Assembly: GCF_012641185.1 (NCBI RefSeq)
Contig: NZ_JAAXLK010000002.1
Coordinates: 62,001-126,000, forward strand
DNA length: 64,000 nt
Direction: 5' to 3'
Origin: Levilactobacillus tujiorum
GTDB lineage: Bacteria > Bacillota > Bacilli > Lactobacillales > Lactobacillaceae
Positions 54,769 to 64,000 of the stretch are shown piece by piece. The stretch's first letter is position 1. Every line of letters starts with the position of its first letter. A program made the translations under genes and the position numbers. Under the pieces are notes generated by a model, which was given only the letters and a program-made list of their open reading frames with translations, did no database searches and was not told the DNA's origin.

Positions 54769-57459
54769 ATGACGAAAACAACGCCCATGATGGCTCAATA
54801 TCAAAAGATTAAGGATCAATATCCGGATGCCTTCCTGTTCTATCGACTCGGGGACTTCTATGAAATGTTCAACGAGGACGCCGTCAAGGGTTCCCAGTTG
54901 TTGGAGTTAACGTTAACGACTCGGAGCCACAGCGCCAAGAATCCTATTCCCATGTGCGGGGTGCCCCACAAAGCGGTCCAGAGTTATATTGATATTCTGG
55001 TCGATCAGGGCTATAAGGTCGCCATCTGTGAACAAATGGAAGACCCTAAACTAGCCAAAGGAATGGTCAAACGGGAGGTCATTCAACTGGTGACGCCGGG
55101 GACCCAGACTGACACGGGGGCGGCCGGAGCCAAGCGGAATAATTACTTAACGGCGCTCACCATGACAGATGCGACGCACTATGGATTGGCGTATACCGAT
55201 CTTTCTACGGGGGAGCTGAAAGCGGCCGAATTAGGAACCGTCGACACGGTAATTAACGAGCTCATGAGCTTGCAAACTAAAGAAGTGGTCGTTGATCCCA
55301 GTGTGAGCGAAGACCTGCAATCACGGTGCCGCCAACTGGGAATGATGATTTCCGCCCAGCCGGATATTCAGACGAGTTCTGAGTTGAGCTACGTTGAACA
55401 AGACCTGACGAGTGATCTGTTGAAACAGGTGACGGGGGTGCTGGTAACCTACGTCACGGTGACACAAAAGCGGAGCCTGGCTCACTTGCAGCGGGCGGTG
55501 GCTTATCAGCCAGCAGCCTTCTTGAAGATGGATCATGCCTCACAGTCTAATTTGGAAATTACCCAGAACTTACGGACGAAGAAGAAATCCGGGACCCTAC
55601 TGTGGCTATTGGACGAGACCAAGACGGCCATGGGTGGGCGGTTACTGAAGCAGTGGCTCGATCGGCCGTTGATTGATCGTGCACAAATTGAAAAACGTCA
55701 GGCCAAGGCCGGTGTCCTGCTGGACCACTACTTTGAACGGAGTAACTTGCAAGCCGAACTGGTAAAAGTTTATGACTTGGAGCGTTTGGCTGGTCGGGTA
55801 GCCTTTGGGAGTGTTAATGGCCGGGACCTCATTCAGTTGCAGACGTCGTTGGAACAGGTGCCGCAGATTACCCACACCATTGAAGAACTGGATGAGCCGG
55901 TCTTTGATACCACGCTACAACAACTAGATCCAGTGGACGACGTTGCGGATGCGATTCGCGATGCCATTGTTCCCGAACCGCCGTTGTCCGTGACGGATGG
56001 TGGGGTGATTCGCGACGGCTACAGCGACCAACTCGATGAGTATCGCGATGCCATGCGTCACGGTAAGCAGTGGCTAGCCGAATTAGAAGCGCATGAACGT
56101 GAAGTCACGGGGATTAATAACCTCAAGATTGGGTACAATCACGTCTTTGGGTACTACATTGAAGTGACTAAGGTTAACTTGAACAAATTGCCTGCCGATC
56201 GGTACGAACGGAAACAAACGTTGGCGAACGCCGAACGGTTCTCAACGCCGGAACTTAAAGATAAGGAACGGCTGATTCTGGAAGCTGAAGAAAAGTCGAC
56301 GGCACTGGAATATAAATTGTTTGTGGACCTACGTGAACAAGTGAAAAAGGCCATTACACGGTTACAAAAGCTAGCGGCGATTATTGCCAGCTTGGATGTT
56401 TTACAAAGTTTTGCAGTGGTCAGTGAGGACTATCATTTCGTGAAGCCAACGCTGATTGCTGGACATGACCTAGAGATCAAGCAGGGCCGCCACCCAGTGG
56501 TTGAGAAGGTTCTGGGGCGTCAGTCCTACGTCCCTAACGACGTTTCGATGAATGATCAGACCAACATTCTCTTGATCACGGGGCCGAACATGTCCGGGAA
56601 GAGTACCTACATGCGGCAGCTAGCGTTGACAGTGATTATGGCGCAGATGGGGTGTTTTGTCCCGGCTGAATCCGCTCAAATGCCCGTCTTCGATCAAATT
56701 TTTACGCGAATCGGTGCGGCCGACGACCTTATTTCTGGGCAAAGTACCTTCATGGTCGAGATGCAGGAAGCCAATCGGGCCCTGAGCCACGCCACGGCTA
56801 ACAGCCTCATCTTGTTTGATGAAATTGGCCGGGGAACTGCGACTTATGACGGTATGGCGTTAGCCCAGGCCATTATTGAGTTTGTTCATGATCAGGTTCA
56901 TGCGAAGACCCTCTTCTCCACCCACTATCACGAGCTGACGGCGCTGGAAGATTCTCTAAAAGCGCTGCGGAATGTACACGTTGGCGCGGTGGAACAAGAC
57001 GGTGACTTGGTCTTCTTGCATCAGATGCAACCAGGACCCGCCGACAAGTCTTACGGGATTCATGTGGCTAAATTAGCGGGGATGCCGACGCCGTTGTTAA
57101 AACGCGCTGAGGTGATCTTAACGGATCTGGAGGATGAAGCGGCTAAGCAACCAGCGATGGCAGCGAAGACCCCCGTGACGGAAGCGCCTGCTGCGGAAAC
57201 TTCAGACGCAGCGCCAACCACCCAGTCGGCCGCAAGTGCGCCTGAATCCGCTGCACCAGCCCCGGCGTCGACTGTTGAGACATCCCCTGAATCCGCCACC
57301 GCGACTGATCAACAGTTGTCCCTCTTTAACGATGAACCAGAGATGAGTCCAGCTGGGGCCAAGGTGATTGCCCAGTTAAGCCAATTGAACTTGATGGGCA
57401 TGACGCCAATGGACGTGATGAGTCAAGTCTACAAGTGGCAACAGAAATTATCTAAATAA
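54769..57459 (+). CDS. mutS: DNA mismatch repair protein MutS
   Basis: MutS recognises mispaired bases. The 896 residues begin with the mismatch-binding [11 protein letters not shown] (Phe-x-Glu motif) and include the ATPase [15 protein letters not shown] (Walker A), [16 protein letters not shown] (Walker B) and [10 protein letters not shown]. An Ala/Pro/Thr/Ser-rich insertion (about 790-845) precedes QLSLF (849-853), which matches a DnaN clamp-binding motif, and the C-terminal tetramerisation helix. AAAGGATG lies before the ATG. It is probably cotranscribed with ymdB and mutL. Confidence 0.96.
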   Translation: MTKTTPMMAQYQKIKDQYPDAFLFYRLGDFYEMFNEDAVKGSQLLELTLTTRSHSAKNPIPMCGVPHKAVQSYIDILVDQGYKVAICEQMEDPKLAKGMVKREVIQLVTPGTQTDTGAAGAKRNNYLTALTMTDATHYGLAYTDLSTGELKAAELGTVDTVINELMSLQTKEVVVDPSVSEDLQSRCRQLGMMISAQPDIQTSSELSYVEQDLTSDLLKQVTGVLVTYVTVTQKRSLAHLQRAVAYQPAAFLKMDHASQSNLEITQNLRTKKKSGTLLWLLDETKTAMGGRLLKQWLDRPLIDRAQIEKRQAKAGVLLDHYFERSNLQAELVKVYDLERLAGRVAFGSVNGRDLIQLQTSLEQVPQITHTIEELDEPVFDTTLQQLDPVDDVADAIRDAIVPEPPLSVTDGGVIRDGYSDQLDEYRDAMRHGKQWLAELEAHEREVTGINNLKIGYNHVFGYYIEVTKVNLNKLPADRYERKQTLANAERFSTPELKDKERLILEAEEKSTALEYKLFVDLREQVKKAITRLQKLAAIIASLDVLQSFAVVSEDYHFVKPTLIAGHDLEIKQGRHPVVEKVLGRQSYVPNDVSMNDQTNILLITGPNMSGKSTYMRQLALTVIMAQMGCFVPAESAQMPVFDQIFTRIGAADDLISGQSTFMVEMQEANRALSHATANSLILFDEIGRGTATYDGMALAQAIIEFVHDQVHAKTLFSTHYHELTALEDSLKALRNVHVGAVEQDGDLVFLHQMQPGPADKSYGIHVAKLAGMPTPLLKRAEVILTDLEDEAAKQPAMAAKTPVTEAPAAETSDAAPTTQSAASAPESAAPAPASTVETSPESATATDQQLSLFNDEPEMSPAGAKVIAQLSQLNLMGMTPMDVMSQVYKWQQKLSK

Positions 57460-57491
57460 CGAAGTAAAGCTAAAGAAAGGATGGGCCGTAC

Positions 57492-59501
57492 ATGCCTAAA
57501 ATTCATGAATTGGCGTCGGTGTTGGCCGACCAAATTGCTGCAGGTGAAGTGGTTGAACGGCCTGCCTCCGTCGTTAAGGAACTGGTTGAAAATGCGGTTG
57601 ATGCGCACAGTAAACAGGTTGACATCACCGTGGAAGAAGCCGGATTACAACGAATTACCGTGGTCGATGATGGGGATGGCATTGCCGATGAAGACGCCGA
57701 AATGGCCTTTAAACGGCATGCCACCAGTAAAATCACGGATCGAAAAGATCTCTTTCGGATTAAGTCGCTAGGGTTCCGTGGCGAGGCGCTGCCCAGTATT
57801 GCCTCGGTTGCCGACGTGACCTTGACGACGTCCACGGGTGGTGTGGGGACTTTAATCCACAACGTGGGCGGGATCATTAAAGAACACACGGCTGCGGCGG
57901 CACGCAAGGGAACGACCGTCACGGTTAAAGATTTGTTTGGCAACGTACCGGCACGGTTAAAATACCTAAAGTCGCCGGCGACAGAGTTAGCGCGGATTAC
58001 AGATATTGTGAACCGATTGGCGTTGAGCTATCCGCAGGTGGCATTTTCACTGATCCACAATGGCCGTGAGTTGACGCGAACGACTGGGCGAGGTGACTTG
58101 CAGCAGGTTATCGCCGGCATTTATGGCGTTCAGAGTGCTCGCAAGATGGTCGCCATTAAAGGGGCCAATCCTGATTTCAAGGTGACGGGTTACGTGAGCT
58201 TGCCAGAGTTGACGCGGGCCAGTCGGCAATATATTTCACTCTTACTGAACGGCCGGTACATCCACAATTTTCAGCTGAGTAAGGCGTTGATTGCGGGTTA
58301 CGGGTCGAAGCTGATGGTTGGACGCTATCCCTTGGCGGTGTTAGATATCAAGATGGATCCGCTATTGGTTGATGTCAACGTGCACCCCACGAAACAGGAG
58401 GTGCGGATTAGCCAGGAACCAGAGCTCACGCAATTGATTCAGGAAACGGTCTTTAAGCGGCTTTCAACGGAGAATTTGATTCCAGATGTCTTCAATGAGC
58501 TACCGAAGGCCAAGACGACTGAACCGGCTACCGATCAACTGACGATGGCGTTAAATGACGCTTCGACTAAGTATGAGGCTCCTCAGGCGGCACCAACGCC
58601 AGTTGCCAATTCAGCTGCACCGTCGAGGCCAGCGCCGACCCCTGCGGCGGGGCCACAACCACTGACGACACCCGAAGAAGTGCCCGTTGAACCGGTAGTA
58701 GTCCACCAACGTACTGACTTTCAGTTGCCGAGTGTTCAGGCCTTCGATGCTAAATACCAGGTGGAACAACCGGGAGCGCCGTTGGGTGGGGCTACCGAGT
58801 CAGCGGCTGATGAGCCCGCCGTGGCCGCTCAATCGCTTGAGCCGGTGCCCCAAGCGACGCAGCTCAGCCAAGCCCAGCCGCAACAGCGGTTCCCCGCGCT
58901 TCGCTATTTGGGTCAAGTGCACGGCACTTATTTGCTAGCAGAGGCCGACGATGGTCTGTATCTGATCGACCAACACGCGGCACAGGAACGGGTTAACTAC
59001 GAGTTCTATCGCCAGGCCATCGGCGAGGTAAGTGACGATGAACAGAAGTTGCTGGTGCCGATTGTGTTGGATTACCCGACCACTGATGTCTTGGAGCTCA
59101 GTAACCATATCGACACGTTGGATAGTGTCGGGGTTCATTTGGAATCCTTCGGGCCTAATAGTTTTATCGTGCACGAGCATCCAACGTGGTTCAAAGCGGG
59201 GCAAGAAACGGATACGATTAAAGAAATGGTGGATTGGGTGCTCAAGGACGGCAAGATCTCGGTGGCGGCTTTCCGGGAAAAGACGGCGATTATGATGAGT
59301 TGTAAACGCGCAATTAAAGCCAATCACCATCTCGATGATCAGCAGGCCCGGGCGTTGCTCAAAAAGTTAGCAACGGCAGAAAATCCATTCAACTGCCCCC
59401 ACGGCCGCCCAGTTCTAGTGCATTTGACGGATCAGGACTTGGAAAAACTGTTCAAGCGGATTCAAGATCCTCATCACAGTGGGGATGACTGGGGCGAATA
59501 A
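57492..59501 (+). CDS. mutL: DNA mismatch repair protein MutL
   Basis: MutL couples mismatch recognition to strand removal. The 669 residues have an N-terminal GHKL ATPase ([43 protein letters not shown]), an Ala/Pro-rich linker (about 340-460), then an endonuclease-type C-terminal domain. Its motif [12 protein letters not shown], the SCKRAIKAN segment and NCPHGRP form the nicking metal site of MutL proteins in bacteria without MutH. AAAGGATGGG precedes the ATG. Confidence 0.96.
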   Translation: MPKIHELASVLADQIAAGEVVERPASVVKELVENAVDAHSKQVDITVEEAGLQRITVVDDGDGIADEDAEMAFKRHATSKITDRKDLFRIKSLGFRGEALPSIASVADVTLTTSTGGVGTLIHNVGGIIKEHTAAAARKGTTVTVKDLFGNVPARLKYLKSPATELARITDIVNRLALSYPQVAFSLIHNGRELTRTTGRGDLQQVIAGIYGVQSARKMVAIKGANPDFKVTGYVSLPELTRASRQYISLLLNGRYIHNFQLSKALIAGYGSKLMVGRYPLAVLDIKMDPLLVDVNVHPTKQEVRISQEPELTQLIQETVFKRLSTENLIPDVFNELPKAKTTEPATDQLTMALNDASTKYEAPQAAPTPVANSAAPSRPAPTPAAGPQPLTTPEEVPVEPVVVHQRTDFQLPSVQAFDAKYQVEQPGAPLGGATESAADEPAVAAQSLEPVPQATQLSQAQPQQRFPALRYLGQVHGTYLLAEADDGLYLIDQHAAQERVNYEFYRQAIGEVSDDEQKLLVPIVLDYPTTDVLELSNHIDTLDSVGVHLESFGPNSFIVHEHPTWFKAGQETDTIKEMVDWVLKDGKISVAAFREKTAIMMSCKRAIKANHHLDDQQARALLKKLATAENPFNCPHGRPVLVHLTDQDLEKLFKRIQDPHHSGDDWGE

Positions 59502-59611
59502 TGCTGGGCCCCACCACCGGCTAATTTGGCCGAATTCACTGCAGGTCAGTGGTGAATATGGTACAATTTAAAAAGCAAACATACGTTTTATTAAAGGAGA
59601 TTAGACTGGTC

Positions 59612-60217
59612 ATGTATGAATACCTTCATGGTGTCATTACGGCAGTGTACCCGGACCACGTGGTGATTGAGGTTAACGGCGTGGGGTATTTGGTCAACAC
59701 GGCCAATCCCTACCGCTATCAGGTGAGCACGGCAGCCGTAACCATTTACGTTTATCAGGCGGTGAGTGATACTGCACAGACCCTGTATGGGTTCCAAGAT
59801 TTCGCAGAGAAACAACTGTTTTTAAAATTGATTAATGTGAACGGGATTGGTCCTAAGAGTGCGCTCGCCATTCTGGCCAATCCGGATCATCAAGGCCTGA
59901 TGCAGGCCATTCGAACCAATGACGTCAGCTTCTTAACCAAGTTTCCTGGCGTGGGTAAGAAGACCGCGGGCCAGATTGTGCTCGACCTGCAAGGCAAGTT
60001 GGATGATTTGACACCCGCCGATGACGGCGCACTTTTTACACCAGAAGTGGCGACTACGGATGAGGAAAATCCGCAGCTGGCAGACGCATTGGCTGCGCTG
60101 GCGGCCTTGGGTTATCGCGAAACGGCCGTCAAGAAGATTACGCCTAAGCTTAAGCAGTTTGCGGGCAAGTCAACCAATGACTACCTCAGCGAGGGGTTGC
60201 GGCTGTTAACCACTTAA
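59612..60217 (+). CDS. ruvA: Holliday junction branch migration protein RuvA
   Basis: RuvA binds Holliday junctions as a tetramer and loads RuvB. The 201 residues have an OB-fold N-terminus (MYEYLHGVITAVYPDHVVIEVNGVGYLV), two helix-hairpin-helix motifs (LINVNGIGPKSALAIL, FPGVGKKTAGQIVLDL) and a C-terminal RuvB-binding domain (ALAALGYRETAVKKI). The ATG at 59612 follows AAAGGAGA; an upstream extension from 59549 is not used. Next in the operon is ruvB. Confidence 0.95.
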   Translation: MYEYLHGVITAVYPDHVVIEVNGVGYLVNTANPYRYQVSTAAVTIYVYQAVSDTAQTLYGFQDFAEKQLFLKLINVNGIGPKSALAILANPDHQGLMQAIRTNDVSFLTKFPGVGKKTAGQIVLDLQGKLDDLTPADDGALFTPEVATTDEENPQLADALAALAALGYRETAVKKITPKLKQFAGKSTNDYLSEGLRLLTT

Positions 60218-60271
60218 AAACTAGCACTTACGACGGGAAAGTCACTAAACTCAGTGAAAGGAGACTGAACG

Positions 60272-61294
60272 ATGGCTGATGATGATCGACTGGTATCGCC
60301 AGAACCGGAGAATGAAAATGAAGATTCAATTGAAAAGTCGTTACGTCCCCAGACACTAGCGCAATATATTGGTCAGGATCCGATTAAGCACGAGCTTCAG
60401 GTCTACATTCAAGCGGCTAAACAGCGTGAAGAATCCTTGGACCACGTGTTGTTGTATGGGCCACCTGGATTAGGGAAGACCACGTTAGCCATGGTGATCG
60501 CTAATGAGATGGCCGTTCACATTCGAACAACCAGTGGACCGGCTATCGAGAAGCCTGGGGATCTGGTTGCCCTACTCAATGAGCTACAGCCCGGTGATAT
60601 TCTATTTATTGATGAAATTCACCGGCTGCCTAAGATCGTTGAGGAAATGCTTTATTCAGCGATGGAAGACTTTTATATCGACATCGTGGTGGGGCAGGGA
60701 CCAACCGCCCATCCCGTGCATTTCCCGCTGCCACCGTTTACGTTGATTGGGGCCACCACCCGGGCCGGCCTCTTGTCGGCGCCGTTGCGTGATCGATTCG
60801 GTATTGTCGAGCATATGGCTTACTACGAGACGCGTGATCTGCAGGAAATTGTGGAACGGTCGGCTGACATTTTCAACACGTCCATTGCGACGGAAGGGGC
60901 CCATGAAGTGGCGCTACGCTCGCGCGGCACCCCGCGGATTGCCAATCGACTATTGCGGCGGATTCGCGATTTCGCGGAGGTTTCGCCGGATCATTCGACC
61001 ATTGACCGTGCCATTGTCGATCATGCCCTCACTTTATTGCGAGTCGATTCGGCAGGACTTGACCCAACCGATATTAAATTACTAAAAACGATGATTAATT
61101 ACTATGACGGGGGGCCAGTGGGGCTAAATACCCTGGCGGCCAATATCGGTGAAGAGACCGAAACCGTTGCGGCGATGTACGAGCCGTACCTGCTACAATG
61201 TGGGTATCTGAAGCGCACGGCGCGTGGCCGCGTCGTCACGGCAGCGGGTTATGAACATTTGGGATTGCCGATGCCTCATCAAGACAACGCGTAA
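60272..61294 (+). CDS. ruvB: Holliday junction branch migration ATPase RuvB
   Basis: A AAA+ motor that drives branch migration with RuvA. The 340 residues include [17 protein letters not shown], Walker [15 protein letters not shown], Walker [11 protein letters not shown], sensor 1 [20 protein letters not shown] and a C-terminal winged helix ([38 protein letters not shown]). AAAGGAGA precedes the ATG. It lies 15 bases before queA. Confidence 0.97.
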   Translation: MADDDRLVSPEPENENEDSIEKSLRPQTLAQYIGQDPIKHELQVYIQAAKQREESLDHVLLYGPPGLGKTTLAMVIANEMAVHIRTTSGPAIEKPGDLVALLNELQPGDILFIDEIHRLPKIVEEMLYSAMEDFYIDIVVGQGPTAHPVHFPLPPFTLIGATTRAGLLSAPLRDRFGIVEHMAYYETRDLQEIVERSADIFNTSIATEGAHEVALRSRGTPRIANRLLRRIRDFAEVSPDHSTIDRAIVDHALTLLRVDSAGLDPTDIKLLKTMINYYDGGPVGLNTLAANIGEETETVAAMYEPYLLQCGYLKRTARGRVVTAAGYEHLGLPMPHQDNA

Positions 61295-61309
61295 AGGAGC
61301 TAAACCACC

Positions 61310-62344
61310 ATGGGATATACCTTAGATGACTTTGATTACGACTTGCCACAGGAATTGATTGCCCAAACACCGATTAAGCAGCGGGACACGTCCCGGCTAT
61401 TGGTGCTGGATCACCAAGCACATACACTGGAAGATAAACATTTCTATGATATCTTAGACGAGCTGCACCCCGGGGATGCCGTGGTGATGAACGATTCACG
61501 GGTGTTGCCGGCGAGGTTGTACGGTATTCGTGAGGAGACCGGAGGACACGTTGAGGTGCTACTCTTGCACAACGTCGAAGGCGATGTGTGGGAGACCTTG
61601 ATGAAGCCGGCCAAACGCCTACACGTGGGAACCGTGGTGAACTTTGGCGATGGGCAGTTGACGGCGACGATCACCGAAGAACGCGACGAGGGAATTCGCT
61701 TGATTGAATTTCATTACACGGGAATCTTTATGGAGATCCTGGAGCGCTTGGGTGAAACGCCACTGCCACCCTACATTAAGGCTAAGCTAGACGACCCAGA
61801 TCGTTATCAGACGGTTTACGCGAAGGAAAATGGATCGGCGGCGGCCCCAACGGCTGGTCTGCACTGGACTCAAGCGCTGTTGGATAAGGTCGCGGCTAAG
61901 GGGGTTAAACTAGTCTACGTCACGTTGCACGTTGGCTTAGGAACCTTCCGCCCGGTGGAAGAGGCAAACATCGAAGATCACAAGATGCACAGCGAATTCT
62001 ATCGGTTAGATGCAGCGGCTGCCAAAACCCTGAATGAGGTGCGGGCCAACGGTGGTCGGATTGTGGCGACTGGAACCACGTCGATTCGGACGTTAGAAAC
62101 GATTGGGAGTAAATTCCACGGCGAGATTCGCCCAGATTCAGGTTGGACCGACATTTTCATTAAGCCAGGGTATCACTGGCAGGTCGTGAACGCCTTCATC
62201 ACTAATTTTCATTTACCGAAGTCGACGCTAGTGATGCTGGTCGCAGCATTTACTGGTCGCGACCAGATTCTCAACGCCTATCAGCACGCCATCGAGGAAC
62301 GCTATCGTTTCTTTAGCTTTGGTGATGCGATGTTTATCAAATAA
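61310..62344 (+). CDS. queA: S-adenosylmethionine:tRNA ribosyltransferase-isomerase
   Basis: QueA transfers the ribosyl group of SAM to preQ1 in tRNA to form epoxyqueuosine. The 344 residues start [29 protein letters not shown] and contain [27 protein letters not shown] and [11 protein letters not shown], all signatures of the family. AAAGGAGC precedes the ATG. It is followed 13 bases later by tgt, the previous step of the same pathway. Confidence 0.96.
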   Translation: MGYTLDDFDYDLPQELIAQTPIKQRDTSRLLVLDHQAHTLEDKHFYDILDELHPGDAVVMNDSRVLPARLYGIREETGGHVEVLLLHNVEGDVWETLMKPAKRLHVGTVVNFGDGQLTATITEERDEGIRLIEFHYTGIFMEILERLGETPLPPYIKAKLDDPDRYQTVYAKENGSAAAPTAGLHWTQALLDKVAAKGVKLVYVTLHVGLGTFRPVEEANIEDHKMHSEFYRLDAAAAKTLNEVRANGGRIVATGTTSIRTLETIGSKFHGEIRPDSGWTDIFIKPGYHWQVVNAFITNFHLPKSTLVMLVAAFTGRDQILNAYQHAIEERYRFFSFGDAMFIK

Positions 62345-62354
62345 CGGAGGATGA

Positions 62355-63500
<1,146 letters not shown>

Positions 63501-63570
63501 AAATAATTGGACGGAATCCGTTGGTTCTGGTAAAGTTGTTCAGTAGAGAATACGAAGGAGTGAAGGAAAC

Positions 63571-64000
63571 GTGTTTGATAATTTTGTAATTGCCGCTGCC
63601 GGGGGTAGCCAAGTTTACACGATTGGTATCTTAGTGCTGTTCTTAGCCCTCATGTACTTCTTAATGTTGCGGCCACAACAAAAGCAACAAAAGAAGCACC
63701 GTGAAATGATGAGTCAATTAAAGAAGGGTGACCACGTGGTAACGATTGGTCGCTTACACGGTGTCATTGATGAAATCAACGAGACTGATAAGACGGTTAC
63801 TTTGGATTGCGATGGGATCTACTTGGTCTTTGACTTACGGGCCATCTCATCAGTAACGGCACAAGCACCAGCTGCTGTGACGGCACCTGCCGCTGCAGCC
63901 ACCAGTGAAGCTGCTAGTGATGCCCAACCTGCTGAAAGTGCAGCTGATGATTCAGCTGATACGGCCGACAGTGCTGCGGATGACGCTAAAGACGACACTA
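63571..64000 (+). CDS. yajC: Preprotein translocase subunit YajC (partial)
   Basis: The first 143 codons of YajC, which runs past the window edge. It has one N-terminal membrane helix (about 14-32: IGILVLFLALMYFLMLRPQ), the family hallmark RPQQKQQKKHREM, then KKGDHVVTIGRLHGVIDEI and an Ala/Asp-rich tail longer than usual. YajC associates with SecDF-YidC. The start is GTG at 63571, with GAAGGAGTG upstream. Position after tgt is standard. Confidence 0.92.
   Translation, partial: MFDNFVIAAAGGSQVYTIGILVLFLALMYFLMLRPQQKQQKKHREMMSQLKKGDHVVTIGRLHGVIDEINETDKTVTLDCDGIYLVFDLRAISSVTAQAPAAVTAPAAAATSEAASDAQPAESAADDSADTADSAADDAKDDT

Overview
The window is a continuous stretch of chromosome from a lactobacillus-type lactic acid bacterium (Firmicutes, Lactobacillales). 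The evidence is the gene order, which matches Bacillus and Lactobacillus chromosomes over long blocks: atp-DUF1146-murA-mbl, fRMsr-rpsD, ezrA-nifS-thiI, folC-radC-mreBCD-minCD, yfmF-yfmH-rodZ-pgsA-cinA-recA-rny-ymdB-mutS-mutL, and ruvAB-queA-tgt-yajC. No sporulation genes appear where Bacillus carries them. There is a D-2-hydroxyacid (lactate) dehydrogenase, a T-box histidine transporter of the lactobacillar type, and a D-Ala ligase with the Phe that predicts D-Ala-D-Lac cell walls. The genus cannot be fixed from the sequence alone; a heterofermentative group such as Levilactobacillus is plausible.

Layout. 1-4634: end of the F1Fo ATP synthase operon. 4.9-10.4 kb: envelope genes (DUF1146, murA, mbl, yidD, DUF2969, rodA) and a GcvH-like protein. 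10.6-16.6 kb: SPFH and DUF2785 proteins, ddl, a membrane glycerophosphodiesterase and an HTH-TPR regulator. 16.7-24.6 kb: mostly leftward genes (uspA, 6S RNA, rarA, yueI, an Ltp lipoprotein with a TM2 protein, rpsD, fRMsr) around a small rightward pair (yktB, AI-2E-type permease). 24.7-29.1 kb: ezrA, cysteine desulfurase, thiI. 29.7-37.6 kb: D-LDH, tpx, T-box valS, folC, radC. 37.7-41.7 kb: mreBCD-minCD. 42.0-44.6 kb: histidine-type ABC transporter behind a tandem T-box leader. 44.7-64 kb: yfmF/yfmH, rodZ, pgsA, cinA, recA, rny, ymdB, mutSL, ruvAB, queA, tgt and the start of yajC.

The genes are almost all housekeeping: energy, wall elongation, division-site selection, DNA repair and recombination, tRNA modification and RNA turnover. 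There is no prophage, IS element, CRISPR array, rRNA or tRNA gene.

The unusual content lies in the spacers. A two-domain element of about 0.45-0.6 kb occurs three times (6515-7108 on the minus strand, 29229-29675 and 36311-36823 on the plus strand), and a short relative sits at 34835-34909. Its copies differ in sequence but keep the same stems through paired base changes, which points to a large structured RNA or an RNA-folding mobile repeat that I cannot assign to a named family. Second in interest is the histidine T-box leader, whose second antitermination unit lacks a complete Stem I. A 200-nt structured leader before ymdB shares a 12-nt stretch with that T-box but has no T-box core.
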